A stretch of 64,000 nt of DNA from Haloterrigena alkaliphila. GTDB lineage: Archaea > Halobacteriota > Halobacteria > Halobacteriales > Natrialbaceae. Location: positions 2,728,001 through 2,792,000 of the forward strand of contig NZ_CP071462.1 of the NCBI RefSeq assembly GCF_017352155.2, given 5' to 3'. Positions 24,680 to 32,881 of this stretch are shown here, one piece after another; the stretch's first letter is position 1; each line of letters starts with the position of its first letter. Under the pieces are notes generated by a model that had not been told where the DNA came from, searched no databases, and saw nothing but the letters and a program-made list of their open reading frames with translations. Position numbers and translations under genes: made by a program.

Positions 24680-25863
24680 GCGGTATCGACGACGATCCGG
24701 AGATCGCCGTCGGCGCGGACGCCTTCACGCAGTCGGGTGCCGGCCTCGAGATCGCGGTCGTCGGCGCCGGCGCCGTCGGTGCGACGACCGCCTACGACCT
24801 CGCGCGGGAGGGGGCGGACGTCACGCTCTACGAGAAGGGATCGATCGCGAGCGGCTCGAGCGGTCGGGCCGCGGGCATCTGCTACGACGCGTTCGCGGAC
24901 CCCCTCGACGCCGAAATCGCCAGCGACGCCATCGAGCGGTTCCGCGCGTTCTCGGGCGACGAGACGTTCCCGTTCGTCGAGTGTCCCTACGTCTGGCTCG
25001 CCCGCGAGGGCGATACGGAGCGGGCCGACGCCATACGCGAACAGGTCGAGCGGATGCAGGAACAGGGGATCGTCGCCCTCGAGGCCGACGGCGACGCGCT
25101 CGCGGATCGCTTCGACGCCCTGCGAACGGACGACGTCGCCGTCGCGGGCATCGCGGGCGCGGCGGGCTACACCGATCCCGCCAGATACACCGCCTGCCTC
25201 GCCGCCGCGGCGGACGGCGCCGGCGCAACCCTCGAGCCCGAGACGCCCGTCGAGGTCGCGCTCGACCCCGCGCGGGTGGTCCTCGCGGACGGTACCGAGC
25301 GCGAGGTGGACGCGGTGGTCGTGACCGCAGGCGCTCACACGACGGAACTGCTCGCGGACGCCGGCGTCTCGATCCCGGTGAAACCCTACCGGGTGCAGGC
25401 GTTGGTCGCCAGCGCCGACCTCGAGGAACCGATCTGTTACGACGCGAGCGACTCCTTTTACCTCCGCCCGCACCCCGACGGCCTCCTCGCGGGGGACGGC
25501 ACCGAGCACGTCGAGAGCGACCCCGACGACTACGACCGCGAGGCCGATCCCGAGTTCGCCGACGACCTCCTCGAGCGGGTCGCACACCGGCTTCCGGGGG
25601 TTGACCTCGAACTCGACCGGGCGTGGGCCGGGCTCTGTACGGCGACGCCGGACCGGGACCCGCTGGTCGGCCGCGTCGCGGCGGGGTGTTACGTCGCGAC
25701 CGGCTTCCAGGGCCACGGCTTCATGCGCGCGCCGGCGATCGGCCAGCGGCTCGCAGAACAGGTTCTCGGCGGCGACGGCATCGACGCGTTCGATCCGGCG
25801 CGGTTCGGCGGCGACGAAGCGTTCGATATCGTCGACGGGATGTCGATCGAGTCGGAGAATTAA
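24676..25863 (+). CDS. FAD-dependent oxidoreductase of the D-amino-acid oxidase (DAO) group
   Basis: A 395-residue flavoprotein. The FAD-binding motif is VVGAGAVGATTAYDLAREGA near residue 29, followed by GSSGRAAGI, and the family C-terminal block reads GCYVATGFQGHGFMRAPAIG. This is the sarcosine/glycine oxidase-like fold, which oxidises amines or amino acids; the substrate is not shown. The first 22 residues are an acidic extension before the Rossmann strand. Its ATG overlaps the stop of a short upstream reading frame. It converges on the hsp20-like gene. Confidence 0.88.
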   Translation: MSGIDDDPEIAVGADAFTQSGAGLEIAVVGAGAVGATTAYDLAREGADVTLYEKGSIASGSSGRAAGICYDAFADPLDAEIASDAIERFRAFSGDETFPFVECPYVWLAREGDTERADAIREQVERMQEQGIVALEADGDALADRFDALRTDDVAVAGIAGAAGYTDPARYTACLAAAADGAGATLEPETPVEVALDPARVVLADGTEREVDAVVVTAGAHTTELLADAGVSIPVKPYRVQALVASADLEEPICYDASDSFYLRPHPDGLLAGDGTEHVESDPDDYDREADPEFADDLLERVAHRLPGVDLELDRAWAGLCTATPDRDPLVGRVAAGCYVATGFQGHGFMRAPAIGQRLAEQVLGGDGIDAFDPARFGGDEAFDIVDGMSIESEN

Positions 25864-25925
25864 GACCGACGGCGGGGCCGACCGGTCGGCCGCGGGACGC
25901 AGGGAGTGGGCCCGGAGAGATCTGA

Positions 25926-26369
25926 TCAGTCGTCGGCGGTGAGTTCGTCCGCTTCGGAGGCGGGGTCGGACTCGCTCTCGTCGCCCTCGACCGTCGAGTC
26001 CTTCGGAATGTCGATGCGCAAGGTGCCGTTCTCGGTCAGCGTCGCCGTCCCCGAATCGGGGTCGACCATCGCGTCCGACGGCAGTTCGGTTTCGCCCTCG
26101 AGTTCCATCCCGCGGCCGGGAAAGCGCATCTCGTAGCCGTCGCGGTACTGGCGGAACCGATCGATTTGGATCTTGACGTTCCCTCCGAGATAGCGGACCT
26201 GGACGTCGTCGGGTTCGGCGCCGGGCGCGTCGAAGACGACCCGATACGACGCGTCGTTCTCGAGCACGTCGACGGGCAGCGAGCGGTGGTTCTGGAACTC
26301 TCCGTTCGCGCGGCCGACCTGCCGGTAGAGCACGCTGCCGACCGATTTCGGGAGATCGCCGAGGCTCAC
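25926..26369 (-). CDS. hsp20: Hsp20/alpha-crystallin small heat shock protein
   Basis: A 147-residue small chaperone that binds unfolding proteins. The alpha-crystallin domain is visible: NHRSLPVDVLENDASYRVVF, DAPGAEPDDVQVRYLGGNV, then a long loop and GTLRIDIPKDS, the beta-strand that ends the domain. A short acidic tail (VEGDESESDPASEADELTAD) replaces the usual IxI motif. The start is a GTG at 26369 (MSLGDLPKSVGSV). A possible 22-residue upstream ORF ends in an overlapping GTGA. It lies downstream of the converging FAD oxidoreductase. Confidence 0.85.
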   Translation of the reverse strand: MSLGDLPKSVGSVLYRQVGRANGEFQNHRSLPVDVLENDASYRVVFDAPGAEPDDVQVRYLGGNVKIQIDRFRQYRDGYEMRFPGRGMELEGETELPSDAMVDPDSGTATLTENGTLRIDIPKDSTVEGDESESDPASEADELTADD

Positions 26370-26434
26370 GCGGCGTCACCCCTGCTAGCTGTTCGCAGGG
26401 CGGTGGTGGGGACCTGGAGGTACGTCGAAGTCAT
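26366..26434 (-). CDS. Possible 22-codon leader ORF overlapping the hsp20 start
   Basis: On the complement, ATG at 26434 opens MTSTYLQVPTTALRTASRGD followed by Ala-Ala and TGA at 26368-26366, which overlaps the GTG start of hsp20 as GTGA. A TATA-like GATATGAA at about 26461-26468 is 30 bases before the ATG, so this ORF would be the first thing translated on a leaderless mRNA. It may regulate hsp20 translation. It could instead be chance. Confidence 0.4.
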   Translation of the reverse strand: MTSTYLQVPTTALRTASRGDAA

Positions 26435-26536
26435 GGCTCACGAGGAGTTACGATGGCGCCATTCATATCTCTTTTGATGGGTCAAAATAAACGTCTGACA
26501 CGTGTCCGCCGCGAGCGGCCGGTACAGCGGCCACGC

Positions 26537-26695
26537 CTACAGTTCGACCCGCTCGAGGCAGTCAGTCCCCCCGCAGACGGGACAGGAGAGTTCCGTCACC
26601 TCGAGGTCGTCGGGGACGTCGTACGTGTAGTGGTTCTCGAAGATGTCGAGAAAGCAATCATCGTCGGTGCAGACGACTTCCTCGGTCGGTGGCAT
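26537..26695 (-). CDS. Small CxxC zinc protein (haloarchaeal, 52 aa)
   Basis: A 52-residue protein beginning MPPTEEVVCTDDDCFLDIFE and containing ENHYTYDVPDDLEVTELSCP and CPVCGGTDCLERVEL. Cysteines occur as C-x4-C near the start and CPVCGGTDC near the end, a likely zinc site. Very similar short proteins are common in haloarchaea (I recall DUF7559) and have no known role. The ATG at 26695 is chosen because the longer frame upstream encodes a basic, non-conserved stretch. Confidence 0.75.
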   Translation of the reverse strand: MPPTEEVVCTDDDCFLDIFENHYTYDVPDDLEVTELSCPVCGGTDCLERVEL

Positions 26696-27015
26696 ACCCG
26701 ATAGTAGCGCCACGAGCACTATCAACGTCGGGGTTGCGGCACCTCGATTACAGGCTGTCTCCGTTCGGCCCCTGTCAGGAGAACACCCTCGGCCGCTCGA
26801 GTCACTCGGACGCGCCACCAGCACGCATCGCGTGCTGAAACACGGCTCGAGTACCGCTCGATATCGGCCAATCCGGCCGGTTGACTCGTATCGGCCGGCC
26901 GGTCGAGCAACGGCGGTGGGCGGGACTGAAAGGGGCTGCCGCTCGCGCCGCGAAGCGTCGCGAGCGGCAGCCCCTTTCAGTCATCGTTTTACCCCTCGAG
27001 GCGCTATCGGCGGCT
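26696..27015. other. Intergenic region with a large hairpin and the radical SAM promoter
   Basis: This 320-base gap separates the small zinc protein from the radical SAM gene. It holds the perfect hairpin described separately at 26924-26982 and a TTTTAC box at 26987-26992 that lies about 27 bases before ATG 27016. Other frames crossing the gap have no recognisable content. Confidence 0.6.
26924..26982. repeat. Perfect 23-bp inverted repeat hairpin
   Basis: The left arm is 26924-26946 (starts GACTGAAAGGGGCTGCC) and the right arm is 26960-26982 (starts GCGAGCGGCAG); they are exact reverse complements. Between them CGC-GAA-GCG at 26949-26957 pairs again with a three-base loop, after one extra G-C pair and one mismatch. 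It ends four bases before the TTTTAC box of the next gene, so it would overlap the promoter's upstream element. Confidence 0.9.
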
Positions 27016-28743
27016 ATGACCGACCCCGAGACGCTGTCCGTGACGATCGTCGACGGCTACGTCGACGAGCCCGCACACTTCGGGGTGCCGCCGTACATCT
27101 CGACGTACCCCCGCTACACCGCGGGGGCGCTCGTCGACGCGGGAGTTCCCCGCGAGCGGATCACCTACCACACGATCGACGGCCTGCGCGACGAGCCGGA
27201 TCGGTGGCGCGACGTCGACGAGGCGGATCTCATGATCTACATCGGGGGGATGACCGTCCCCGGGAAGTACGTCGGCGGCACGCCCGCCGAACCCGACGAG
27301 GTGCGAAAGCTGGCGTGGACCGCGAACGGCACGAGCCTGATGGGCGGCCCCGTCAAGTTCGGCGTCGGCGACGAGAACGCCGGCGCCACCGAAACGGAGC
27401 GCCAGGACCTGGACTTCGACTTCGTCGCCAAAGGAGACGTCGAGGCCGCCGTCTACGACCTCGTCACAGGCGGCCTCGAGGGCTTCAACAACCGGATGCG
27501 CGATATCGACGAGGTCTCGCGGTGGGCACAGGAGGGTGCCTTTATCGTCGAGCACCACCCCAACCACCCGGACCACCTCATCGCGGAACTCGAGACCTCC
27601 CGCGGCTGCGCCTATCGGTGTTCGTTCTGTACCGAGCCGCTGTACGGCAACCCCTCGTTCCGTCCGCCGCCGACGGTCGTCGGCGAGGTCGACGCGCTCT
27701 CCGATTTCGGCGTCAAGCACTTCCGACTCGGCCGACAAGCCGACATCCTCGCCTACGGCGGCGACGGCGAGGCGCCGAACCCCGACGCCCTCCGCCAACT
27801 GTACAGCGGGATCCGCGAGGTCGCGCCCGACCTCGAGACGCTCCACCTCGACAACATGAACCCGATCACGATCGTCGAGTGGCCCGAGCAGAGCCGCGAG
27901 GGGATCCGGATCATCGCCGAGCACAACACGCCCGGCGACACGGCCGCGTTCGGACTCGAGTCGGCCGATCCCGTCGTGCAGGAGGCGAACAACCTGAACG
28001 TCACCGCCGAGGAGTGCTTCGAAGCGGTCAAAATCGTAAACGAGGAAGCGGGATGGCGTCCCGGAGAGGAACCCGGGGACGGCCCGAGTTTCGGTCCGGA
28101 CGCCCCGAACCGGCTCCCCAAGCTCCTCCCCGGAATTAACCTCCTACACGGCCTCAAGGCCGAGCGCGAGGAAACCTACGAGCGCAACCGCGAGTTCCTC
28201 CAGCGAGTCTACGACGAGGGGTACATGCTCCGGCGGATCAACATCCGGCAGGTGATGGCCTTCGACGGCACCGAGATGAGCGAGACGGGGGCCCAGATCG
28301 CCAACGAACACAAGCAGCTGTTCAAACGGTACAAGAAGCGGGTCCGCGAGGAGATCGACAACCCGATGCTCGAGCGCGTCGCGCCCCGCGGGACCGTCCT
28401 CCCGGACGTCCACCTCGAGTACCATCAGGACGGCAAGACCTTCGGCCGCCAGCTCGGGACCTACCCGCTGCTGGTGGGCATCCCCGGCGAACGCGAACTC
28501 GGACGGATGATCGACGTCGCGGTCGTCGACCACGGCTACCGCTCGGTGACCGGCGTCCCGTACCCGCTCGATCTCAACGCGGCCTCGATGGACGAACTGA
28601 CCGCGATCCCCGGCATCGGCGACCGGACCGCCGGCGACATCGTCGTCAATCGGCCCTACGAGGCCGTCACGGAGGCCGATCTCGGCTCCGAGGTCGACCT
28701 CGAGGGGTTCGCGACGACCCGCGCGCTCGAAGGCGCGGACTGA
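27016..28743 (+). CDS. Radical SAM protein with B12-binding-like N-terminus and helix-hairpin-helix C-terminus
   Basis: A 575-residue enzyme. The iron-sulfur site CAYRCSFC (CxxxCxxC) lies near residue 198 in ETSRGCAYRCSFCTEPLYG. Residues 1-170 resemble a corrinoid-binding or similar Rossmann-type region (YIGGMTVPGKYVGGTPAEPD). The C-terminal 30 residues, LNAASMDELTAIPGIGDRTA then GDIVVNRPYE, form a helix-hairpin-helix of the kind that binds nucleic acid. The overall layout is that of archaeal YgiQ-like or UPF0313-type radical SAM proteins, whose reactions are unknown. The HhH suggests an RNA or DNA substrate. Confidence 0.85.
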   Translation: MTDPETLSVTIVDGYVDEPAHFGVPPYISTYPRYTAGALVDAGVPRERITYHTIDGLRDEPDRWRDVDEADLMIYIGGMTVPGKYVGGTPAEPDEVRKLAWTANGTSLMGGPVKFGVGDENAGATETERQDLDFDFVAKGDVEAAVYDLVTGGLEGFNNRMRDIDEVSRWAQEGAFIVEHHPNHPDHLIAELETSRGCAYRCSFCTEPLYGNPSFRPPPTVVGEVDALSDFGVKHFRLGRQADILAYGGDGEAPNPDALRQLYSGIREVAPDLETLHLDNMNPITIVEWPEQSREGIRIIAEHNTPGDTAAFGLESADPVVQEANNLNVTAEECFEAVKIVNEEAGWRPGEEPGDGPSFGPDAPNRLPKLLPGINLLHGLKAEREETYERNREFLQRVYDEGYMLRRINIRQVMAFDGTEMSETGAQIANEHKQLFKRYKKRVREEIDNPMLERVAPRGTVLPDVHLEYHQDGKTFGRQLGTYPLLVGIPGERELGRMIDVAVVDHGYRSVTGVPYPLDLNAASMDELTAIPGIGDRTAGDIVVNRPYEAVTEADLGSEVDLEGFATTRALEGAD

Positions 28744-28863
28744 CGACCGCCCGGAAACGAGTGTCTACCCACGCGTCTTTTGAGCGCTACCCCGGCAAAT
28801 GTCGGCTTTCGGTCGGTAGTTCTATTATGGAGGCGCTTCAGAGGTGGAATTGAGGGTCTACCT

Positions 28864-29268
28864 GTGGAAATATCTGAAAAACTCCTGTGTCTGTTCAGCG
28901 CGGACGTCTCGGCAGAGGAGGACCGTTACGTCATCGAGGTACCACGCCAGGAAGTCGAGACCGGCGACATCGAGCCGGACGAGGTCTACCGCGTCGCACT
29001 CATTTCCCGCGACGAAGCGGCCGACAGCGAGGGGGCGTCGGCCACGCCGGGGAGCGCGCCGTCGGAACCGCAACCGCCGGTCGACGTCGGCGAAACCCGC
29101 TACGTCGAGATCGAGGACATCGGCAAACAGGGCGACGGCATCGCGCGCGTCGAGCGCGGCTACGTCATCATCGTCCCGGGGGCCGACGTCGGCGAGCGCG
29201 TCAAGGTCGAAGTCACCGAGGTCAAATCGAACTTCGCCGTCGGCGAAATCATCGAGGACACCTTCTAA
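28864..29268 (+). CDS. TRAM domain RNA-binding protein
   Basis: A 134-residue protein. Residues 1-50 are a helical N-terminal part (ISEKLLCLFSADVSAEEDRY) and residues 75-134 a TRAM domain: RYVEIEDIGKQGDGIARVER, GYVIIVPGADVGERVKVEVT, EVKSNFAVGEI. TRAM domains bind RNA, and in archaea single-TRAM proteins act as RNA chaperones. A GTG start at 28864 begins the conserved MEISEK. A longer reading frame from 28780 exists but its first residues are not conserved in pattern. Confidence 0.85.
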   Translation: MEISEKLLCLFSADVSAEEDRYVIEVPRQEVETGDIEPDEVYRVALISRDEAADSEGASATPGSAPSEPQPPVDVGETRYVEIEDIGKQGDGIARVERGYVIIVPGADVGERVKVEVTEVKSNFAVGEIIEDTF

Positions 29269-29831
29269 CGCACCGCTGTAGCCGGGGCCTCGCTGGCGTC
29301 TCGGGTGCCGGTCTCGACGCTCGCGACACCGCTCGCGCAACAACCAGGAGCGATCGCGTTCGCACCTCCCGTTCGAATCGTTGAAACGCGCGATGACGGC
29401 CGAGTCCGGCTACGAATCCCGCTCGAGGAACGGCCAGGCGGAGCGTGCCGTCACCTACTGGCCCCCGTCTCGAGCCAGCGCCGACGCGGTCGCCGGATAC
29501 GGCCCCTCGAGCCACTAGAACTCGTTTCGGTGACAGGAACGACGAGTGACGAACCGCTCGAGACAGTGGGACCACAAAGCATATTTCCACCGACCAGTGA
29601 TTGATCTGGTAGGACGGCGGACAGCGGGTAGGGGTACTCGCAGTTTCTGTCCGCCGGTTTATTACCCGTCTAGTGCCCCCTATCGCGCCGGTTCGTCGGC
29701 CGACCGGGCGACGCTAGCGGACCGATCACTGTTCACCACTCCGGTCTCGGCTGGACGAACGACCCGTGGCGACACCATCCGGCGAGTCCGCCCCGACCCC
29801 GTCGCTATCGCGGATTGCTAAAACAGGACCA
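29269..29831. other. 563-base gap between convergent genes; hairpin with possible small RNA
   Basis: No credible protein gene is seen on either strand. The main structure is a stem with 10-bp arms CGGCGGACAG (29615-29624) and CTGTCCGCCG (29647-29656) around a 22-base loop, followed by GTTTATTACCC. A TATA-like CATATTT at about 29580 is 27-35 bases upstream, so a short transcript from about 29607 to 29665 is possible. This is an inference; the rest of the gap has no visible feature. Confidence 0.4.
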
Positions 29832-30596
29832 CTATTCTGGAATCGTCTCCCGGAACGTCTCCGGGTCGTCGTGAAAACAGTCGCCGACGACGACGGCGTC
29901 CGCACCGGCCGCGAGGATCTCGGTCGCCCTCGCTCGGCTGTCGATACCGCCGCCGTACCACAGCGTCGTCTCCTCGAGGTAGCGAGCGGCGGCGACGACG
30001 TCCTCGGGGCCGCCGTAGGTTCCGGAGTACTCGACGTAGAAGACCGGGAAGCCGTAGAACGCCTCGGTCGCGAGGGCGGCGCCGGCGACCTGCGCGCGGG
30101 TGTAGCGCTCGTCGACGCCCGCGGTGGCCGCGGCGGCCGACTCGAGGTGTTGGACGACGTAGCCCTCACCGACGAGTTTGTTCGCGAGATCCGCGATGGC
30201 GTCGGCGGCGGTCGCCGCGTCGGAATCGCCGTCGGCCGACGACTCGCTTCCGAGCACTGCGTCGGCTTTGCGGCCGATCTCGGTGAACAGATCGACGTGT
30301 TTGCCGACGAAGTGCTCTCGGTCGCCGTTGTAGACGGCCGGAACGGCGATCGCGTCGGCGGCGTCGATCGTTTCAACGGAGACGTGAGCCGCGTCGTAGG
30401 GTTCCTGGAGGACGGGCAGTTCCGGCGCCGCGTCGTCGATCGCGCGGACCGTCTCGAGCGTGTTCGTTTCGGTGACCGCGTCGGAGCCACCGACGATCAC
30501 CAGATCGGTCCCCTCGAGGACGCCGAGATCGGCCGGCAGCGGCTTCGCGGGATCGACCTTCGTCACGTGGGTGATCCCGTCCCAGTCGAGCGTCAT
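29832..30596 (-). CDS. Geranylgeranylglyceryl phosphate synthase (PcrB-like)
   Basis: Joins geranylgeranyl diphosphate to sn-glycerol-1-phosphate, the step that creates the archaeal ether lipid backbone. The 254-residue TIM barrel begins MTLDWDGITHVTKVDPAKPL and carries VIVGGSDAVTETNTLETVRA, VEYSGTYGGPEDVVAAARYL and LWYGGGIDSRARATEILAAG, the phosphate and diphosphate binding blocks. The ATG at 30596 is used; a longer frame upstream is not part of the domain. It is followed (in transcription order) by the non-coding gap, and the YkgJ gene lies just upstream on the same strand. Confidence 0.92.
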   Translation of the reverse strand: MTLDWDGITHVTKVDPAKPLPADLGVLEGTDLVIVGGSDAVTETNTLETVRAIDDAAPELPVLQEPYDAAHVSVETIDAADAIAVPAVYNGDREHFVGKHVDLFTEIGRKADAVLGSESSADGDSDAATAADAIADLANKLVGEGYVVQHLESAAAATAGVDERYTRAQVAGAALATEAFYGFPVFYVEYSGTYGGPEDVVAAARYLEETTLWYGGGIDSRARATEILAAGADAVVVGDCFHDDPETFRETIPE

Positions 30597-30673
30597 GTCG
30601 AGGGCTTCGGCCGACCGGGTGAATGTCCTGTCGGTTTCCCACCGGCGGCGCGGCGCCACGCTGGGGGCGCCAG

Positions 30674-31348
30674 CTACTCCTCGAGGGGCATCCCGTCGAT
30701 CCGTTTCGCGCCCTCGGAGTCGTGGATGACGACCTCACCAGGGCCGGGATCGGCGGGTTCGTACGCGTCCCGGACGGCGATCGCTTCCTCGAGTTCGCGG
30801 ACGGCTCGCTCCTTCAGCGCGCCGGCGAGGTCCTCGGCGTCCTCTCGGGAGATGTCTCGTCCCAGCCCCTCGCACTCGTGGGCGCGGACGACGCCCGCCT
30901 CGTCGACTGCCTCGCCCATCGGCTGGCTCGTTCCCGCGAGTGCCACACTGAACGGGTAGGTCCGACAGATCAGCGGCCGGTCGTCGTGGGCGGCGCAGGC
31001 GCCGGTGCCGTCGTCGCCCTCCTCGTAAAAGGTACAGTCGCCGCAGCCGTCGGTCTGGAGCGCCCACTCGAAGGTCTCACCCTCGAGGTCCCCGTCGTCG
31101 GTCTCCGAGAGGCCGTACGGCATCGGTCGGGCGACGTCGCGCCAGTCGTAGTCGCCGTCGTAGCTATCACTCGCCTCGAGGTCGCGCACCTCGTCGGGAA
31201 AGACCGTCGCCGTGTGGTCGTCCTCGTCGTCGCTCTTGCAACAGGCACCACAGCGGGTACACTCGAAGCCGATCGACTCGATGGCGTCCGCGAGGTCGTC
31301 GATCTCCAGCGCGCGGGCCGCCTCGAGTTCGGCTTCGAGCGATTGCAC
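30674..31348 (-). CDS. YkgJ family cysteine cluster protein
   Basis: A 224-residue cytoplasmic protein with three cysteine blocks: CTRCGACCKS near residue 30, GCGDCTFYEEG near 100, and CAAHDDRPLICRTYPFSVAL near 118, with a final HECEGLGRDI. This is the CxxCxxCC-type zinc or iron-sulfur binding pattern of the YkgJ/UPF0153 family, of unknown role. Acidic haloarchaeal insertions extend it. It sits 77 bases upstream of the lipid synthase gene on the same strand and may be co-transcribed. Confidence 0.87.
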   Translation of the reverse strand: MQSLEAELEAARALEIDDLADAIESIGFECTRCGACCKSDDEDDHTATVFPDEVRDLEASDSYDGDYDWRDVARPMPYGLSETDDGDLEGETFEWALQTDGCGDCTFYEEGDDGTGACAAHDDRPLICRTYPFSVALAGTSQPMGEAVDEAGVVRAHECEGLGRDISREDAEDLAGALKERAVRELEEAIAVRDAYEPADPGPGEVVIHDSEGAKRIDGMPLEE

Positions 31349-31419
31349 ACCCGGTCGTGGGGCGGCGACGCGGAAAAGTCAGTCGCTCAGCGATCGGGCT
31401 CCCTCGGTCGCGGTCACGG

Positions 31420-32208
31420 TCACTGGCCTACCGGCGTCGCGCGCTCGCCGTTCCACTCGAGTCGGCCTTCTACCGCGAGTTTCTCGAGGTGGGCTCGGAC
31501 CGTCGCTTTCGCGAGATCCCGGACCCCGGAGAGGTCCTTCTCGTACGCTTCGTCCAGAATCTCCTCGAGCGTTCTGGCGCCGTTTTCGACGGCCTCGAGC
31601 ACCCGTCGCTCGCGCTGCGAACGGTGGTCCAGCAGTCGCTCGAGGGTTTCCCGTGGCGCGTCGATTTCGGGGCCGTGACCCGGAGACAGCGTCGGCGGGT
31701 CCATCGCCCACAGCCGTCTGAGGGTCGTCACGTACGCGCGCATGTCGCCCTCTGGTGCGCCCACGACGACGCTCCCTTCGCGGACCGCGCAGTCGCCACA
31801 GAGTATCGGGCCGCCGCGGCCGGCCTCGAGGGCGACGTGATCCGGCGCGTGCCCGGTCGCGTCGAGGACGCGAACGCGGCCGTCCTCGAGGGGGATCGTC
31901 GTTCCGTGCGCGAACGTCCGATCGGGCTCCCGGCCCGTCGCCTCGCGAAAGCGTTCGGTTCGGCCGTATCGTGCCCACACGGTCGCGTCCGTTTCGGCGG
32001 CGTAGGCGTCGACGGCGCCGACGTGGTCGGGGTGGGTGTGCGTGACGACGACGTGTGCGACCGCTCGCTCGCCGACGAGTCGGTCGAGTTCGTCGGTCCG
32101 GGCCGCGGGATCGACGAGGACGGCCGGATCGCGGCCGAGCAGATAGGCGTTCGTCTCGCCGGCTGGCGCACGCGTCGCAACTGGGACGGAACACCGAGTG
32201 ACGTCCAT
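31420..32208 (-). CDS. Metallo-beta-lactamase-fold hydrolase, LACTB2-like
   Basis: A 262-residue hydrolase. The zinc site HTHPDHVG lies near residue 57 and further ligands occur at GHAPDHVA near 119, ILCGDCAV near 134 and SPGHGPEI near 174, giving the usual binuclear zinc arrangement. The C-terminal 70 residues form a small winged-helix-like domain (LEEILDEAYEKDLSGVRDLA), as in human LACTB2 and its relatives, which often act on RNA. ATG 32208 is the start. Substrate unknown. Confidence 0.85.
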   Translation of the reverse strand: MDVTRCSVPVATRAPAGETNAYLLGRDPAVLVDPAARTDELDRLVGERAVAHVVVTHTHPDHVGAVDAYAAETDATVWARYGRTERFREATGREPDRTFAHGTTIPLEDGRVRVLDATGHAPDHVALEAGRGGPILCGDCAVREGSVVVGAPEGDMRAYVTTLRRLWAMDPPTLSPGHGPEIDAPRETLERLLDHRSQRERRVLEAVENGARTLEEILDEAYEKDLSGVRDLAKATVRAHLEKLAVEGRLEWNGERATPVGQ

Positions 32209-32349
32209 GTATCGAGTGACTCAGCGGGCGAAAAAGTGTGTATCGGCGAGACGGTGAGACCGTCCTCCGCGGCCACCCCCGTTTCCACCCCCAGAGCGGA
32301 GAAGACCGGGTCGCCGGCGGATCGGTCGTCGATCAGTGGTTGCGGTCGG

Positions 32350-32631
32350 TCAGTGCTTGAGGAAGTAGACCTGCTTGCGCGCGTCGCGGAAGCTGTACCG
32401 GGAGCCGACGATTCCGACGTCCTCGAGCCGATTGAGGGCGTAGCGGACGGTGCGGTCGGGCAGCAGCGACTCCTCGGCGAGCTGGCCCTGCGAGAGCGGC
32501 GAGTCGGTCTCCAGCACCTTCGCGACGAGCTTTGCACTCGGCGGCAGGTCGCGGAGCCGGTCGCGGTATTCCTCCTCCGACAGGGTGTCCTCGGCAGCGG
32601 CGGCACGGTCCTCGGCGGTACTCAAGCTCAT
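32350..32631 (-). CDS. Small winged-helix (MarR/ArsR-like) DNA-binding protein
   Basis: A 93-residue protein in which residues 15-90 form a winged helix: KLVAKVLETDSPLSQGQLAE is the first part, ESLLPDRTVRYALNRLEDVG the recognition helix and SRYSFRDARKQVYFL the wing. This single-domain type is frequent in haloarchaea and acts on unknown promoters. ATG at 32631 is used. It lies 140 bases upstream (transcriptionally) of the LACTB2-like gene, and about 250 bases separate it from the divergent methyltransferase. Confidence 0.85.
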   Translation of the reverse strand: MSLSTAEDRAAAAEDTLSEEEYRDRLRDLPPSAKLVAKVLETDSPLSQGQLAEESLLPDRTVRYALNRLEDVGIVGSRYSFRDARKQVYFLKH

Positions 32632-32881
32632 ATACTCTTCAGCGGAATCGCCGATGGTAAAGCTTCCCTATATGTGGATACGAACAGTTCAGTTTGTATA
32701 AGGGGTATGAATGGTGTATTAACACAGGACCGCCAATCCGATCCAGTCACGCGGTTTCGGAGGAATCTCTCCGGCGAATTGGGACGGTTCGGCGGCAGAT
32801 CGGACCCGACTCGGCACGCGTGCGAGGTCGGCCATTCCTCGAACGAGTCCAGTATCGTTTTATCCTCCCGCTCCTGTAGTT

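Noticed and set aside
29249-29590. A 113-codon minus-strand frame in the 29269-29831 gap
   Set aside because: The product is rich in Arg and Pro with no motif, and no promoter or conserved start is apparent.
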